The notes under the pieces were generated by a model, which had not been told where the DNA came from, did not search any database, and was given only the letters and a program-made list of their open reading frames with translations. A stretch of DNA of 64,000 nt from Arthrobacter ramosus (GTDB lineage: Bacteria > Actinomycetota > Actinomycetes > Actinomycetales > Micrococcaceae): positions 682,001-746,000 of the forward strand of contig NZ_BAAAWN010000001.1 in the NCBI RefSeq assembly GCF_039535095.1. Reading direction: 5' to 3'. Positions 50,701-59,432 of the stretch are shown one piece after another. The first letter of the stretch is position 1, and the number at the start of each line of letters is the position of its first letter. The position numbers and the translations under genes are program-made.

Positions 50701-51623
50701 CAGGCTGCGCTCCTTTCGAGAGTTGTTCCCGGACCTTCATCCGGGGCCGTGCCGTCCGGCAGGATCTTGCGATGCCCGGCGTCCTGGGCCAGGCGGACTT
50801 CGTCGTGCAACAAGGTCCAGACCTTGTGCCGTTGTTCGACGAAGGCGGGGTGCGAGCGGATGTCGTCCTCGCCGTCTCGGTCCGGGATGTCCACGTCCAC
50901 GATTTCCTTGAGCCGTCCGGGCCGGGCGCTGAGGACGGCGACACGCTGCCCGAGGTACACGGCCTCGTCGATGCCGTGCGTGATGAACACGATCGTCTTT
51001 CCCGTGGCCCGCCAGATCCGCAGGAGCTCGTCCTGGAGCTGTTCGCGGGTCTGGGCGTCCAACGCGGCGAAGGGTTCGTCCATGAGGAGCACATCGGGCT
51101 CATACGCGAGGCTCCGGGCAATGGCCACTCGCTGCTTCATGCCGCCCGAGAGCTCATGCGGGAAACGGTCCTCGAAGCCGGCCAGGCCAACCAATTTGAG
51201 GTATTCGCTTGCCTTGGCGGCACGTTCGCGGCGATTGAGCTTGCGCCCGTCCGTGCCCTTGCCTTCAAGCCCGATCGACACATTGGCCGACGCCGTGCGC
51301 CAGGGAAAGAGCGCATACTGCTGGAAAACAACGGCACGATCCTTCCCGGGTCCCGTCACAGGCTGGCCGTCCACCAATACCTCGCCGGAGGTGGGCGCGG
51401 ACAGGCCAGCCAGGAGGTCCAGCAAGGTGGTTTTGCCGGAACCACTCGGCCCCACCAAAGTGAGGAATTCGCCGTCGCGCACGTCGAGGCTCAAGGAGTC
51501 GAGGGCGGTCAGCGTAGTGGGCTCTTTCGCGCCGGGCGGGGAGGTCTTCGCGCCCGTGGAGCCCTTGCCGGGGCGGATGGTGAATTGCTTGGTGACATCG
51601 CGGAGGCTGATTTTGGCGGTCAT
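50700..51623 (-). CDS. ssuB: Aliphatic sulfonate/taurine ABC transporter ATPase
   Basis: The 307-residue ATPase has Walker A (GPSGSGKTTLLDLL), the Q-loop, the signature HELSGGMKQRVAIARSLA and Walker B (VLLMDEPFAALD). A short Pro/Gly insert (KGSTGAKTSPPGAKEPT) follows the first beta-strand. It powers uptake with SsuC. Tight spacing with both neighbours marks an operon. Confidence 0.94.
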   Translation of the reverse strand: MTAKISLRDVTKQFTIRPGKGSTGAKTSPPGAKEPTTLTALDSLSLDVRDGEFLTLVGPSGSGKTTLLDLLAGLSAPTSGEVLVDGQPVTGPGKDRAVVFQQYALFPWRTASANVSIGLEGKGTDGRKLNRRERAAKASEYLKLVGLAGFEDRFPHELSGGMKQRVAIARSLAYEPDVLLMDEPFAALDAQTREQLQDELLRIWRATGKTIVFITHGIDEAVYLGQRVAVLSARPGRLKEIVDVDIPDRDGEDDIRSHPAFVEQRHKVWTLLHDEVRLAQDAGHRKILPDGTAPDEGPGTTLERSAA

Positions 51624-51625
51624 CG

Positions 51626-52681
51626 CTATCCCTTCGCCGTGCTTGTTGGGGTGCTTGATTCGAGGTTGTTGAACTTGTTGGTGTAGTACTTCGACGGTGT
51701 GAGATCGTTCTTGACGATTCCCGAGCTCTTCAGCCAGGCAGACCAGCGGGTGAAGTCCTCATCCTTGATCACGCCGTTGTCGGGTACGCCGGGGCTCTTC
51801 CAGTACTGCAGGTTCGCGGTGCTCTCATTGCGTCCGCGGGCGTCGATGATCTTCTTGAAGCGCGCGATCACTTGGTCGCGCGGCGTCTCGGTCTCCCACT
51901 TGATCGCCTTGGCCACGGCCGTTGCAAAGGTCCGCGCCGTGTTGGGGTTCTTCTCGATGAAGTCGTTGCGGAGCACGTACTGTCCGCCGGCGAAGGTGCC
52001 GAAGAGTCCATAGTCGCTGAAGAGCGAGCGCAGTCCACCGGCGGCAACCGCATGGTCCTGCAGGACCCCGCCCAGGCTTCCGACGTCCACTTGGCCGCGG
52101 CGGACGGCTTCCTCGGTGTCGTTGGGCGCGAGCACTACCAGTTGTACTTGCTTGATTTCGTCCTGGCTGAGGCCGTTCTTGCTGAGATAGGTGTTGATGA
52201 CGGCTTCGGAATGGGCACCCAGGGTATTGACTGCAATTTTCTTGCCGATGAGGTCCCTGGCGGTCTTGATGGGGCTGTCCGCCTTGACGTAGAAGCCGTT
52301 GAAGGTCTTGGCGTCTTCGCCGTAGTAGTTCACGACGGCGGTCACCGGAGCCCCCGCCTCAATCAGCTTCACCACTGCCCCGGCGAACGCACCGCCGAAG
52401 TCGGTCTGGTTGGTGGCCGCCGACTGGATGTCCTGGGGACCGCTGATGGTGTTGCCTACCCAGTTGAGTCTGATGTCACCCAGGTAACCGAGGTCCGCCG
52501 CCAGTTCGGGGAGCCCGACGTTGTTGGCCGAGCCTTGGTAGCGGAGCTCTCTGACTTCCGGCTGACCGGCTGTCTGGCCTCGGGCCTGGTCTCCCGCTTG
52601 GGCATTGCCGCCGCAGCCGGTCACCGTCAGCGCAAGTACGACGGCGGCCGCGACGCTTAGCAGGGGCTGGTGCAGTTTCAT
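51626..52681 (-). CDS. ssuA: Aliphatic sulfonate/taurine-binding lipoprotein
   Basis: I start at ATG 52681 (MKLHQPLLSVAAAVVLALTVTGC), which gives a clean lipoprotein signal with Cys23. The 351-residue protein belongs to the NMT1/SsuA solute-binding group, with ELRYQGSANNVGLPELAADLGYL and GAHSEAVINTYL. It captures the sulfonate outside the membrane and hands it to SsuC. First gene of the operon; a phased GC-rich repeat lies upstream. Confidence 0.9.
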   Translation of the reverse strand: MKLHQPLLSVAAAVVLALTVTGCGGNAQAGDQARGQTAGQPEVRELRYQGSANNVGLPELAADLGYLGDIRLNWVGNTISGPQDIQSAATNQTDFGGAFAGAVVKLIEAGAPVTAVVNYYGEDAKTFNGFYVKADSPIKTARDLIGKKIAVNTLGAHSEAVINTYLSKNGLSQDEIKQVQLVVLAPNDTEEAVRRGQVDVGSLGGVLQDHAVAAGGLRSLFSDYGLFGTFAGGQYVLRNDFIEKNPNTARTFATAVAKAIKWETETPRDQVIARFKKIIDARGRNESTANLQYWKSPGVPDNGVIKDEDFTRWSAWLKSSGIVKNDLTPSKYYTNKFNNLESSTPTSTAKG

Positions 52682-52788
52682 GGGAGCTACTTTCTGGGGA
52701 GTGGATTTCGTTGGTCCGGACGTGGTCTCGAGTAGACCGAACTGCCGGTGGGAACGATGTAAGCGCATGTCCACTGCTCAGGGGAAGC

Positions 52789-52860
52789 CCGGCAGTAACG
52801 CCCGGAAACGCCGGGAAACCGGGGGAAATCCGGCGAAATGCGCGCGCAACTCCGGGCAAT
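52789..52860. promoter_or_regulatory. Phased CCGG/GAAA repeats upstream of the sulfonate operon
   Basis: CCGG occurs at 52802, 52811, 52819, 52830 and 52852, mostly followed by GAAA. The first four are 8-11 bp apart, close to one helix turn. It lies 110-180 bp upstream of ssuA on the minus strand and may be a regulator array. Confidence 0.35.
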
Positions 52861-52932
52861 GCAAGGACACATTTCGCTTCGCGTCGCGGGGTTGAGCTGC
52901 GTTGAGCTGCGGGCTCCCCAAAGCGCGCCAAA

Positions 52933-52998
52933 CCCAACTGACTCGCAGTTGTTGTCGTTTTGACGGCGCATAACGACAACAACTGCGAGCCAGTTGGG
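52933..52998. repeat. Long palindrome, family 1, copy D
   Basis: Left arm CCCAACTGACTCGCAGTTGT and right arm ending ACTGCGAGCCAGTTGGG are inverted copies with few mismatches. This copy lies between divergent starts (ssuA and the CitE-like gene), so it cannot be a terminator for either. Confidence 0.85.
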
Positions 52999-53094
52999 GC
53001 GGGGTTGCCTGTCACAATCGTTTTGTTCGTATTGATGCTCACACCGGTGCCAGATTCTTAGCGTTCCTGGCGGCTGGCCGGATACGGTAGATAC

Positions 53095-53958
53095 ATGACG
53101 TCAAGCACCGCCGCCGAGTCCATTCGGTCAACCCGCAAAATTCCCGCAGACATTGCCCGTTCCTGGCTCCTCGTGAACGCCATGAAGACGGAGCTTTTCG
53201 ACCAGTCGGCGTTGTCGCGCGCGGACGCCATCATCCTTGACATCGAAGACGCTGTGGACCCCTCCCAGAAGGACATTGCCCGCGACAACGTCATCAACTG
53301 GCTGACCGACGGTGGCCAGGCCTGGGTCCGCATCAACGACGCCACAAGCGCGTTCTGGGCCGATGACCTCGCCGGTCTGCGTGGCACCCCCGGTCTGTTG
53401 GGCGTCATGCTTGCCAAGACTGAGTCCGCGGATCAGGTCACCGAGTCCTTCCACCGCATGGACGGCAAGACCCCGGTGGTCGCCCTCGTGGAATCGGCCC
53501 TCGGCATCGAGGAAGCCAACCACATCGCCCGCGCCCAGGGTGCTTTCCGCCTAGCCTTCGGTTCGGGTGACTTCCGCCGGGACACCGGCATGGCCGCCAC
53601 GCCTGAAGCGATGGCCTACCCGCGTGCCAAGCTCGTCGTCGCCAGCCGCGTCGGCAACCTGCCTGGCCCCATCGACGGCCCGACCGTCGGCACCAACCAC
53701 CCGATCCTGCGAGAGCAGACCGGCATTACTGTGACCATGGGCATGACCGGCAAGCTCTGCCTGGCCATCGACCAGACCACGGTCATCAACGAGGTCATTA
53801 GCCCCACGCCGTCGGACGTTGCCTGGGCCACCGATTTCATGAACGACTTCGAAGCCAACGGCAGGGTCATCCGCGACGGTTCCGACCTCCCGCGCCTCGG
53901 CCGCGCCGAAAAGATCATGAAACTCGCCGTGGCCTTCGGGGTCCAACCCTCCCTGTAA
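53095..53958 (+). CDS. CitE-like HpcH/HpaI lyase
   Basis: The 287-residue TIM-barrel protein has the CitE motifs LDIEDAVDPSQK (metal ligand Asp) and ALVESALGIEEANHIA (Glu). A third block, FRLAFGSGDFRRDTG, carries the remaining metal ligand. It should cleave or form a beta-hydroxyacyl-CoA such as citramalyl- or malyl-CoA. No CitD or CitF partners are nearby, as is usual for free-standing actinobacterial CitE-like enzymes. Confidence 0.88.
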   Translation: MTSSTAAESIRSTRKIPADIARSWLLVNAMKTELFDQSALSRADAIILDIEDAVDPSQKDIARDNVINWLTDGGQAWVRINDATSAFWADDLAGLRGTPGLLGVMLAKTESADQVTESFHRMDGKTPVVALVESALGIEEANHIARAQGAFRLAFGSGDFRRDTGMAATPEAMAYPRAKLVVASRVGNLPGPIDGPTVGTNHPILREQTGITVTMGMTGKLCLAIDQTTVINEVISPTPSDVAWATDFMNDFEANGRVIRDGSDLPRLGRAEKIMKLAVAFGVQPSL

Positions 53959-53972
53959 GGGCGCCCACCGAC

Positions 53973-54185
53973 GCTCGCTCACTTATGTCCGGCTTTTTCA
54001 GGGGCTCGCTCACTTATATGGCCAAATGCCGCGACGCTCGCTCACTTATGACGGCAATTCCCGAAACCCTTCTGCACAACTTGTGCAGGAGGGTTTCGCT
54101 CTAGGCGGTCAAGGGTGAGCGAGGGTTTCGCTCTAGGCGGTCAAAGGTGAGGGAGGGTTTGAGGAAAGGCGGTCAAAGGTGAGCA
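53973..54185. repeat. Iterated and inverted repeat cluster
   Basis: Three copies of GCTCGCTCACTTATG (53973, 54004, 54036; period about 32) precede a hairpin at 54062-54098 with 17 of 18 pairs. Three tandem 32-bp units follow (54090, 54122, 54154) containing GGCGGTCAA.GGTGAG. The outer units read as rough reverse complements of each other (CGCTCAC versus GTGAGCG). It fills the gap after the CitE-like gene. Confidence 0.8.
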
Positions 54186-54254
54186 AGCGTTGGTAGGTTT
54201 GACGGGTTTCCGGCTCTGCAGGACCCGCTGCTCTGGCAAGTGCCCTAAACTTGG

Positions 54255-54482
54255 GTGGTGCTGAACGAATTCTGGGCCACGGCCTCTATCGCCTACAAGA
54301 CGCTGGTTTTCGGCGCGATGGGGCTTATTGCCGTCGGGATCATCCTTACGATCATCGGCAACGCCTCCCATAACCAAGGCCTTGCGCTGACGTCATTGTT
54401 CGTGATCGGGCTCGGCCTGGTCCTGCATGTTGTGGGCATGGTGGTCCGCGGACAGCAGGTCCGCAAGGGCTTGAAGAAGTAG
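54255..54482 (+). CDS. Small two-helix membrane protein
   Basis: Two adjacent GTG codons (54255, 54258) open a 75-residue frame. Two membrane helices (LVFGAMGLIAVGIILTIIG and SLFVIGLGLVLHVVGMVV) and a basic C-terminus (RGQQVRKGLKK) are visible. No family name is recognised, although the codon use is typical of the genome. It is separated by 17 bases from the monooxygenase gene and may be co-transcribed. Confidence 0.7.
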   Translation: MVLNEFWATASIAYKTLVFGAMGLIAVGIILTIIGNASHNQGLALTSLFVIGLGLVLHVVGMVVRGQQVRKGLKK

Positions 54483-54499
54483 CCTGCCGGAGCATGGCG

Positions 54500-55999
54500 A
54501 TGACCAAGCATGCGGTGGTGATCGCCGGAGGAGGCCCTACAGGGCTGATGCTCGCGGGCGAACTGGCGTTGGCCGGCGTCGACGTCGCGATTGTCGAGCG
54601 GCGTGCAAACCAGGATCTCGCCGGCTCACGTGCGGGCGGTTTGCACTCACGCACCATCGAGGTCCTCGATCAGCGCGGAATCGCTGATCGGTTCCTGTCC
54701 GAGGGGCAGGTCGCCCAGGTCGCGGGGTTCGGCGGCGTCCGTTTTGACATCAGCGACTTTCCCACGCGGCACAACTACGGGCTCGGGCTGTGGCAGAACC
54801 ACATCGAGCGCATCCTGGCCGGCTGGGTCGCCGAGCTGGCGGTGCCGATCTATTACGGCCGCGAGGTGACCGGGTTCGCGCAGGACGAGACCGGCGTCGA
54901 CGTCGAGCTGTCCGCCGGCCAGCCGTTGCGCGCGGAATACCTCGTCGGGTGCGACGGCGGCCGCAGCCTGGTCCGTAAAGCAGCCGGAATCGAGTTCCCC
55001 GGGTGGGATCCGACCACCAGCGCCCTGATTGCCCAGGTCGAGATGGCCGAGCAGCCGCCATTGGGCGTCCACCCCAACGCCTTCGGCATTCACTCCTTCG
55101 GCAAGCTGGACTACAAGATTCTCGACGGCAAGGTGGTCTACGCGGATGGCGGGCCCGTGGGGGTCATGGTGACCGAACAGCATGTCGGACCCACCACCGA
55201 ACCCACTCTTCGTGACTTGAGCGAGGCGCTCGTCGCCGTATGCGGGACGGATTACGGGGTCCACAGTCCCATCTGGATTTCCAGATTCACCGATATGACC
55301 CGGCAGGCCGCGAGCTACCGCGACAGACGGGTCCTGCTCGCCGGCGACGCCGCACACGTGCATGCCCCGGACGGCGGACAGGGCCTCAACACGGGTGTGC
55401 AGGATGCCGTGAACCTGGGATGGAAGCTGGCCCAGGTGGTCAAGCGGACATCGCCGGAAAGCCTCCTCGACACCTACCACGCGGAGCGCCACCCGGTGGC
55501 CGCCCGCGTGCTGCGCAACACAATGGCGAGTGTCGCGCTTCGCCGACCGGACGAACGCACGAAGGCCGTGGGCGAGGTCGTTACCGAGCTCCTCGGCATG
55601 GAGGAACCGCGCAAGCGCTTCGCCGCGATGCAGTCTGGCCTCGATGTACATTACGACGTCGGCGAGGGGCACCCGCTGCTGGGACGCCGCATGCCCGATC
55701 TCGACCTCGTCACCCCGAGCGGCCCGTTGCGGGTCTTCAGCCTGCTGCACGATGCACGACCGGTGCTCCTCAATCTTGGCGAGCCCGGCGGCATCGACAT
55801 AGCGCCGTGGGCAGACCGCGTTCAGCTGGTCGACGCCACATACCCTGGTCCTTGGGAGCTTCCGGCACTCGGGGCGGTCGCCCCTCCCGTCGCGGTGTTG
55901 ATCCGGCCGGACGGATATGTGGCCTGGGTGGGAGACCGAACCCGGCTGGGCCTCGCTGACGCGCTCACCACATGGTTCGGACCGCCTGCCGCGGAGTAG
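54500..55999 (+). CDS. FAD-dependent monooxygenase resembling rifampicin monooxygenase
   Basis: ATG 54500 (GGAG seven bases before) gives 499 residues. The class A flavin hydroxylase motifs are GGGPTGLMLAGELALAG at the N-terminus, VGCDGGRSLVRKAAGIEFPG, and LLAGDAAHVHAPDGGQGLN. Around the last motif the sequence (GTDYGVHSPIWISRF) closely recalls the rifampicin monooxygenase (Rox) group, and the C-terminal thioredoxin-like region ends RPDGYVAWVGDR. It hydroxylates an aromatic compound; resistance to rifamycins is possible but not shown. Confidence 0.9.
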   Translation: MTKHAVVIAGGGPTGLMLAGELALAGVDVAIVERRANQDLAGSRAGGLHSRTIEVLDQRGIADRFLSEGQVAQVAGFGGVRFDISDFPTRHNYGLGLWQNHIERILAGWVAELAVPIYYGREVTGFAQDETGVDVELSAGQPLRAEYLVGCDGGRSLVRKAAGIEFPGWDPTTSALIAQVEMAEQPPLGVHPNAFGIHSFGKLDYKILDGKVVYADGGPVGVMVTEQHVGPTTEPTLRDLSEALVAVCGTDYGVHSPIWISRFTDMTRQAASYRDRRVLLAGDAAHVHAPDGGQGLNTGVQDAVNLGWKLAQVVKRTSPESLLDTYHAERHPVAARVLRNTMASVALRRPDERTKAVGEVVTELLGMEEPRKRFAAMQSGLDVHYDVGEGHPLLGRRMPDLDLVTPSGPLRVFSLLHDARPVLLNLGEPGGIDIAPWADRVQLVDATYPGPWELPALGAVAPPVAVLIRPDGYVAWVGDRTRLGLADALTTWFGPPAAE

Positions 56000-56054
56000 C
56001 GGCCTGCCTTCGATGCTAATCCGGAGACACGTCCCGGGCCGATAGGGTTGGACT

Positions 56055-56516
56055 ATGACTATTAACCCGGATTTGCAGGGCCGCAGTTACCCTGCCGCAG
56101 AGGTGTACGACGTCGGCCGCGAAAAGATCCGGGAGTTCGCCCGGGCCGTGAAGGCCACCCATCCCGCGCACTTCGACGTCGAAGCCGCCAAGGCCCTTGG
56201 CCACAGCGACCTCGTCGCCCCGCCGACCTTCGCGATCATCGTCGCCCAGCGGGCCGATGCCCAGCTGATCGAGGACCCGGATTCCGGCATTGACTTCAGC
56301 CGCGTGGTGCACGCCGACCAGCGCTTCACGCACCACCGCGCGATCGTTGCGGGGGACCGGTTGCGGGCCGAACTGCACGTCGACGGCGTCCGTGCCATGG
56401 GCGGCGGGGCCATGATCACGACGCGTTCGGAAATCTTCGCTGTCCGCGAGGACAACCAGCGCGAGAGGGTCGCCACCACCACCTCGTCCATCCTGGTCCG
56501 CGGAGAGGGACAGTAA
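56055..56516 (+). CDS. MaoC-like dehydratase subunit A (FAS1-type hot-dog, HadA-like)
   Basis: The 153-residue protein has the hot-dog region DLVAPPTFAIIVAQRAD and RVVHADQRFTHHRAIVAGDRL. It is the non-catalytic or partner half of a (3R)-hydroxyacyl-ACP dehydratase pair. The gene for the partner starts two bases after its stop. HadAB-type pairs beside murB are common in actinobacteria. They probably act in fatty-acid elongation. Confidence 0.88.
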   Translation: MTINPDLQGRSYPAAEVYDVGREKIREFARAVKATHPAHFDVEAAKALGHSDLVAPPTFAIIVAQRADAQLIEDPDSGIDFSRVVHADQRFTHHRAIVAGDRLRAELHVDGVRAMGGGAMITTRSEIFAVREDNQRERVATTTSSILVRGEGQ

Positions 56517-56518
56517 CC

Positions 56519-56956
56519 ATGAGCTTGAAACTTGAAGAACTCACCGTCGGGCAGGAAATCGGCACCCGCAGCATCGAGGTCACGCGCCAGGACCTGGTCA
56601 AGTACGCCGGCGCATCCGGCGACTTCAACCCGATCCACTGGAACGAATCATTCGCCACCGGCGTCGAACTTCCCGGAGTCATCGCCCACGGTATGTTCAC
56701 CATGGGCTCCGCCGTGCAATTGGTGAGCGACTGGGCCGGCGACCCCGCCGCCGTCGTCGACTACCAGACGCGCTTCACCAAACCGGTGCTGGTCGCCGAC
56801 ACCACCGGGACCAGCGAGCCCGGCGCCGTGATCGAGGTTGCCGGAGTGGTGGGAGCGCTCGACGTCGAAGCCCGCACCGCGCGCATCGACCTGACCGTCA
56901 CCTTTGCCGGCCAGAAGGTCCTGATGAAGTCCCAGGCCGTTGTGAAGCTCGCTTGA
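56519..56956 (+). CDS. MaoC-like (3R)-hydroxyacyl dehydratase subunit B (HadB-like)
   Basis: The 145-residue protein carries the hydratase motif YAGASGDFNPIHWNESFATG, with catalytic Asp and His, and PGVIAHGMFTMG. With the preceding gene it forms a heterodimeric dehydratase. It overlaps the next gene, an MFS transporter, by four bases (TTGA). Confidence 0.92.
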   Translation: MSLKLEELTVGQEIGTRSIEVTRQDLVKYAGASGDFNPIHWNESFATGVELPGVIAHGMFTMGSAVQLVSDWAGDPAAVVDYQTRFTKPVLVADTTGTSEPGAVIEVAGVVGALDVEARTARIDLTVTFAGQKVLMKSQAVVKLA

Positions 56957-58275
56957 GCCAGCTGCAACAATCAGCACCTCGCGCCACCGCGGCAGAATTG
57001 TCGCGGTGGCGCAATGCTGTGGTGGCCGCATACGGCGCCAGCGGCCTGGCCTTCTCGTCCTGGGTCTCCCGCTTGCCCGCGATCCGCGATGGGCTGAACC
57101 TGACGCCCGGCACGGTAGGGCTCCTGCTGATGTGCATGACTGTGGCATCGTTCCTCTCCGTGTCCGCATCCGGGGTGATCGTGATCCGGCTCGGATCACG
57201 ACTGACCACGCGGATCGGCGGCGCCATGGTTGGCCTGGGACTTGCGGTTGCCGGTTTTGGCACGTCTGTGCTGGTCAACCCGGTGGTCGTGGCGCTTGGG
57301 CTCATGGTGATCGGCCTCGGCACGGCCAGCTGGAATACGGCATCCAATGTAGAGGGAGCGTCGCTGGAACGCGCCCTTGAACGGCATATCATGCCCCGGC
57401 TCCACGGATCCTTCAGCCTCGGCACCGTTGCGGGCGCAGGGCTCGGCGCTTGGGCTGCAGCCGCGGGACTGCCGGTCTTTTGGCATCTGGCCGCGGCCGG
57501 CCTGGTGGTCGCCGTCTCGGTGGTGACAGCCGCTGCATGGTTCCGTGCGGATATCACCCGCCATTCCACTGCACGAGGTCCCGCGAAGGCGTTCAAGCCC
57601 GGAAAACCGGACACCTTTGAAGATCCTTCAACCGGCCCCCTGCCCATCATCCAGCCGGGCCAGCAGGGACCGGCTGAACCGTTGGACAGCAAGCGCATGG
57701 TGGCGCGGGCGTGGCGCGAACGGCGGACCCTCCTGCTTGGATTGCTCGTCTTGGGGCTCGCCTTGGCTGAGGGCGCGGCGGGGGACTGGGTGGCCTTGGC
57801 GTTGGCCGATGGCCACGGTCAATCCGACGCCGCCGGAGCCATCGGCTATGGAATTTTCGTGACGTTCATGACTGTGGGCCGCTTTGCCGGGACCGTGGTC
57901 CTGGACCGCTTCGGACGTGTGCCTGTGATGCGTTGGTGCTCGGCCACGGCTGTGGTCGGGCTGGCACTCTTTGTCTTCGCCCCGGTGCCGTGGCTCGCCT
58001 TCGCGGCCCTGGCCATCTGGGGTCTGGGTGCCTCTTTGGGGTTCCCGGTGGGTATGTCCGCTACCGCGGACGATCCGGCGTACGCAGCGGCCCGGGTTTC
58101 GGTCGTCTCCACGATCGGCTATGGGGCTTTCCTTTGCGGTCCGCCGCTGTTGGGGTTGCTGGCGGAGCACTTCGGCATCCTGCATTCCTTGCTCGCCGTC
58201 CTGGTCCTGCTCGTCGCCAGCTTCTTCCTGGCGCCCGTCTCGCGGAAGCGCGCGCCTGAACCGGCGCATTCCTGA
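56953..58275 (+). CDS. MFS transporter
   Basis: TTG 56953 overlaps the HadB-like stop. The 440-residue protein has 12 helices with a long central loop (about residues 195-255). Its first part, ASGLAFSSWVSRLPAIRDGLNLTPGTVGLLL, matches a group annotated as sugar- or drug-type MFS exporters. Its substrate is unknown. The stop codon and last codons lie within a 17-bp tandem repeat. Translation is coupled to the MaoC genes, but no functional link is known. Confidence 0.85.
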   Translation: MSQLQQSAPRATAAELSRWRNAVVAAYGASGLAFSSWVSRLPAIRDGLNLTPGTVGLLLMCMTVASFLSVSASGVIVIRLGSRLTTRIGGAMVGLGLAVAGFGTSVLVNPVVVALGLMVIGLGTASWNTASNVEGASLERALERHIMPRLHGSFSLGTVAGAGLGAWAAAAGLPVFWHLAAAGLVVAVSVVTAAAWFRADITRHSTARGPAKAFKPGKPDTFEDPSTGPLPIIQPGQQGPAEPLDSKRMVARAWRERRTLLLGLLVLGLALAEGAAGDWVALALADGHGQSDAAGAIGYGIFVTFMTVGRFAGTVVLDRFGRVPVMRWCSATAVVGLALFVFAPVPWLAFAALAIWGLGASLGFPVGMSATADDPAYAAARVSVVSTIGYGAFLCGPPLLGLLAEHFGILHSLLAVLVLLVASFFLAPVSRKRAPEPAHS

Positions 58276-58312
58276 ACCGGCGCGTTCCTGAACCGGCGCG
58301 TTCCTCAGTCGG
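58253..58312 (+). repeat. 17-bp tandem repeat over the MFS stop codon
   Basis: CCTGAACCGGCGCATT, then CCTGAACCGGCGCGTT twice, occur in tandem with a period of about 17 bases. The first unit encodes the end of the transporter (PEPAHS) and supplies its stop codon. Confidence 0.8.
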
Positions 58313-58344
58313 CCAGGGCAGGCAATCCCCGCTAGGCTTGTTTG

Positions 58345-59412
58345 GTGACCCAGACGATGCTTTCCGAACTGACCACGGCCGCCGTTGGTGGCCCTGCCGG
58401 CGCCTTTGTGGAGGCCCGCACCGAAGCGGAAATCATCGACGCCGTCCGCTCGGCGGATTCTGCGGGCGAGAAACTGCTCATCATCGGCGGGGGATCCAAC
58501 CTGCTGGTCTCCGACGCCGGATACCCGGGCACCGTGCTCAAGATCGCTTCGCAGGGCTTCACCGTCAACTCGGAGGATAGCTGCGGCGGAGTCTCTGTGG
58601 TGGTCCAGTCCGGGCACAACTGGGATGCCTTCGTAGAGCACTCGGTACTGCACGCGTGGTCCGGACTGGAGGCGCTCTCCGGCATCCCCGGAGCAACGGG
58701 CGCCACTCCTGTACAGAATGTGGGCGCCTACGGTGCCGACGTCTCCCAGACCATCGCCGCCGTCCGCACCTGGGACCGCGAACGCAACGCCGTGCAAACC
58801 TTCGCCAACTCCGAGCTCAAGTTCGGCTACCGGGACTCCATCCTCAAACAGACCACCACCGAGGGCTCACCGCGTTATGTGGTGCTGACAGTTGAATTCC
58901 AGCTGCCGCTCGGACGCATGAGCGCGCCCATCCGGTACGCGGAGCTGGCCCGGTCCCTCGGGGTCGAGGCCGGAAAGCGTGCGTATTCCAACGACGTCCG
59001 GCGCGAAGTCCTTCGGCTGCGTGCCTCCAAGGGCATGGTCCTGGACGCTTCGGACAGGGACACGTATTCCACGGGTTCCTTCTTCACCAACCCGATAGTC
59101 CCGGCGGCAGCGGCCGCGTCACTGCCTGAGGGAGCGCCGCAGTACCCGGCCGGAAACGATGGCCTCGTCAAGCTGTCGGCAGCCTGGCTGATCGACCAAG
59201 CCGGCTTCGGAAAGGGCTTCGGACTGGAACCCGCAAGCGTCTCCGGCGGCCGGGCCTCGCTGTCCACCAAGCACACCCTGGCCATCACCAACCGGGGAGG
59301 AGCCAGCGCGGAGGACATGGTGGCGATCGCGCGCGAGGTGCGCCGCGGCGTCGTCGAGCGCTTTGGCATTGAACTGCACCCGGAGCCGCTACTAATCGGG
59401 TTGGCCCTGTAG
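58345..59412 (+). CDS. murB: UDP-N-acetylenolpyruvoylglucosamine reductase
   Basis: GTG 58345 (MTQTMLSELTTAAVGG) gives 355 residues. The FAD domain shows LIIGGGSNLLVSDAGYPG and SGIPGATGATPVQNVGAYGADV; the later AWLIDQAGFGKG and a C-terminal Glu block complete the active site. It is a type I MurB that reduces the enolpyruvyl group to form UDP-MurNAc in peptidoglycan synthesis. The actinobacterial linkage with the MaoC pair is kept. Confidence 0.95.
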   Translation: MTQTMLSELTTAAVGGPAGAFVEARTEAEIIDAVRSADSAGEKLLIIGGGSNLLVSDAGYPGTVLKIASQGFTVNSEDSCGGVSVVVQSGHNWDAFVEHSVLHAWSGLEALSGIPGATGATPVQNVGAYGADVSQTIAAVRTWDRERNAVQTFANSELKFGYRDSILKQTTTEGSPRYVVLTVEFQLPLGRMSAPIRYAELARSLGVEAGKRAYSNDVRREVLRLRASKGMVLDASDRDTYSTGSFFTNPIVPAAAAASLPEGAPQYPAGNDGLVKLSAAWLIDQAGFGKGFGLEPASVSGGRASLSTKHTLAITNRGGASAEDMVAIAREVRRGVVERFGIELHPEPLLIGLAL

Positions 59413-59432
59413 GAACCCGCGAGGAACGCGCT

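Noticed and set aside
53973..54185. CRISPR array
   Set aside because: Units are contiguous and partly inverted, with no unique spacers of even length and no cas genes nearby.
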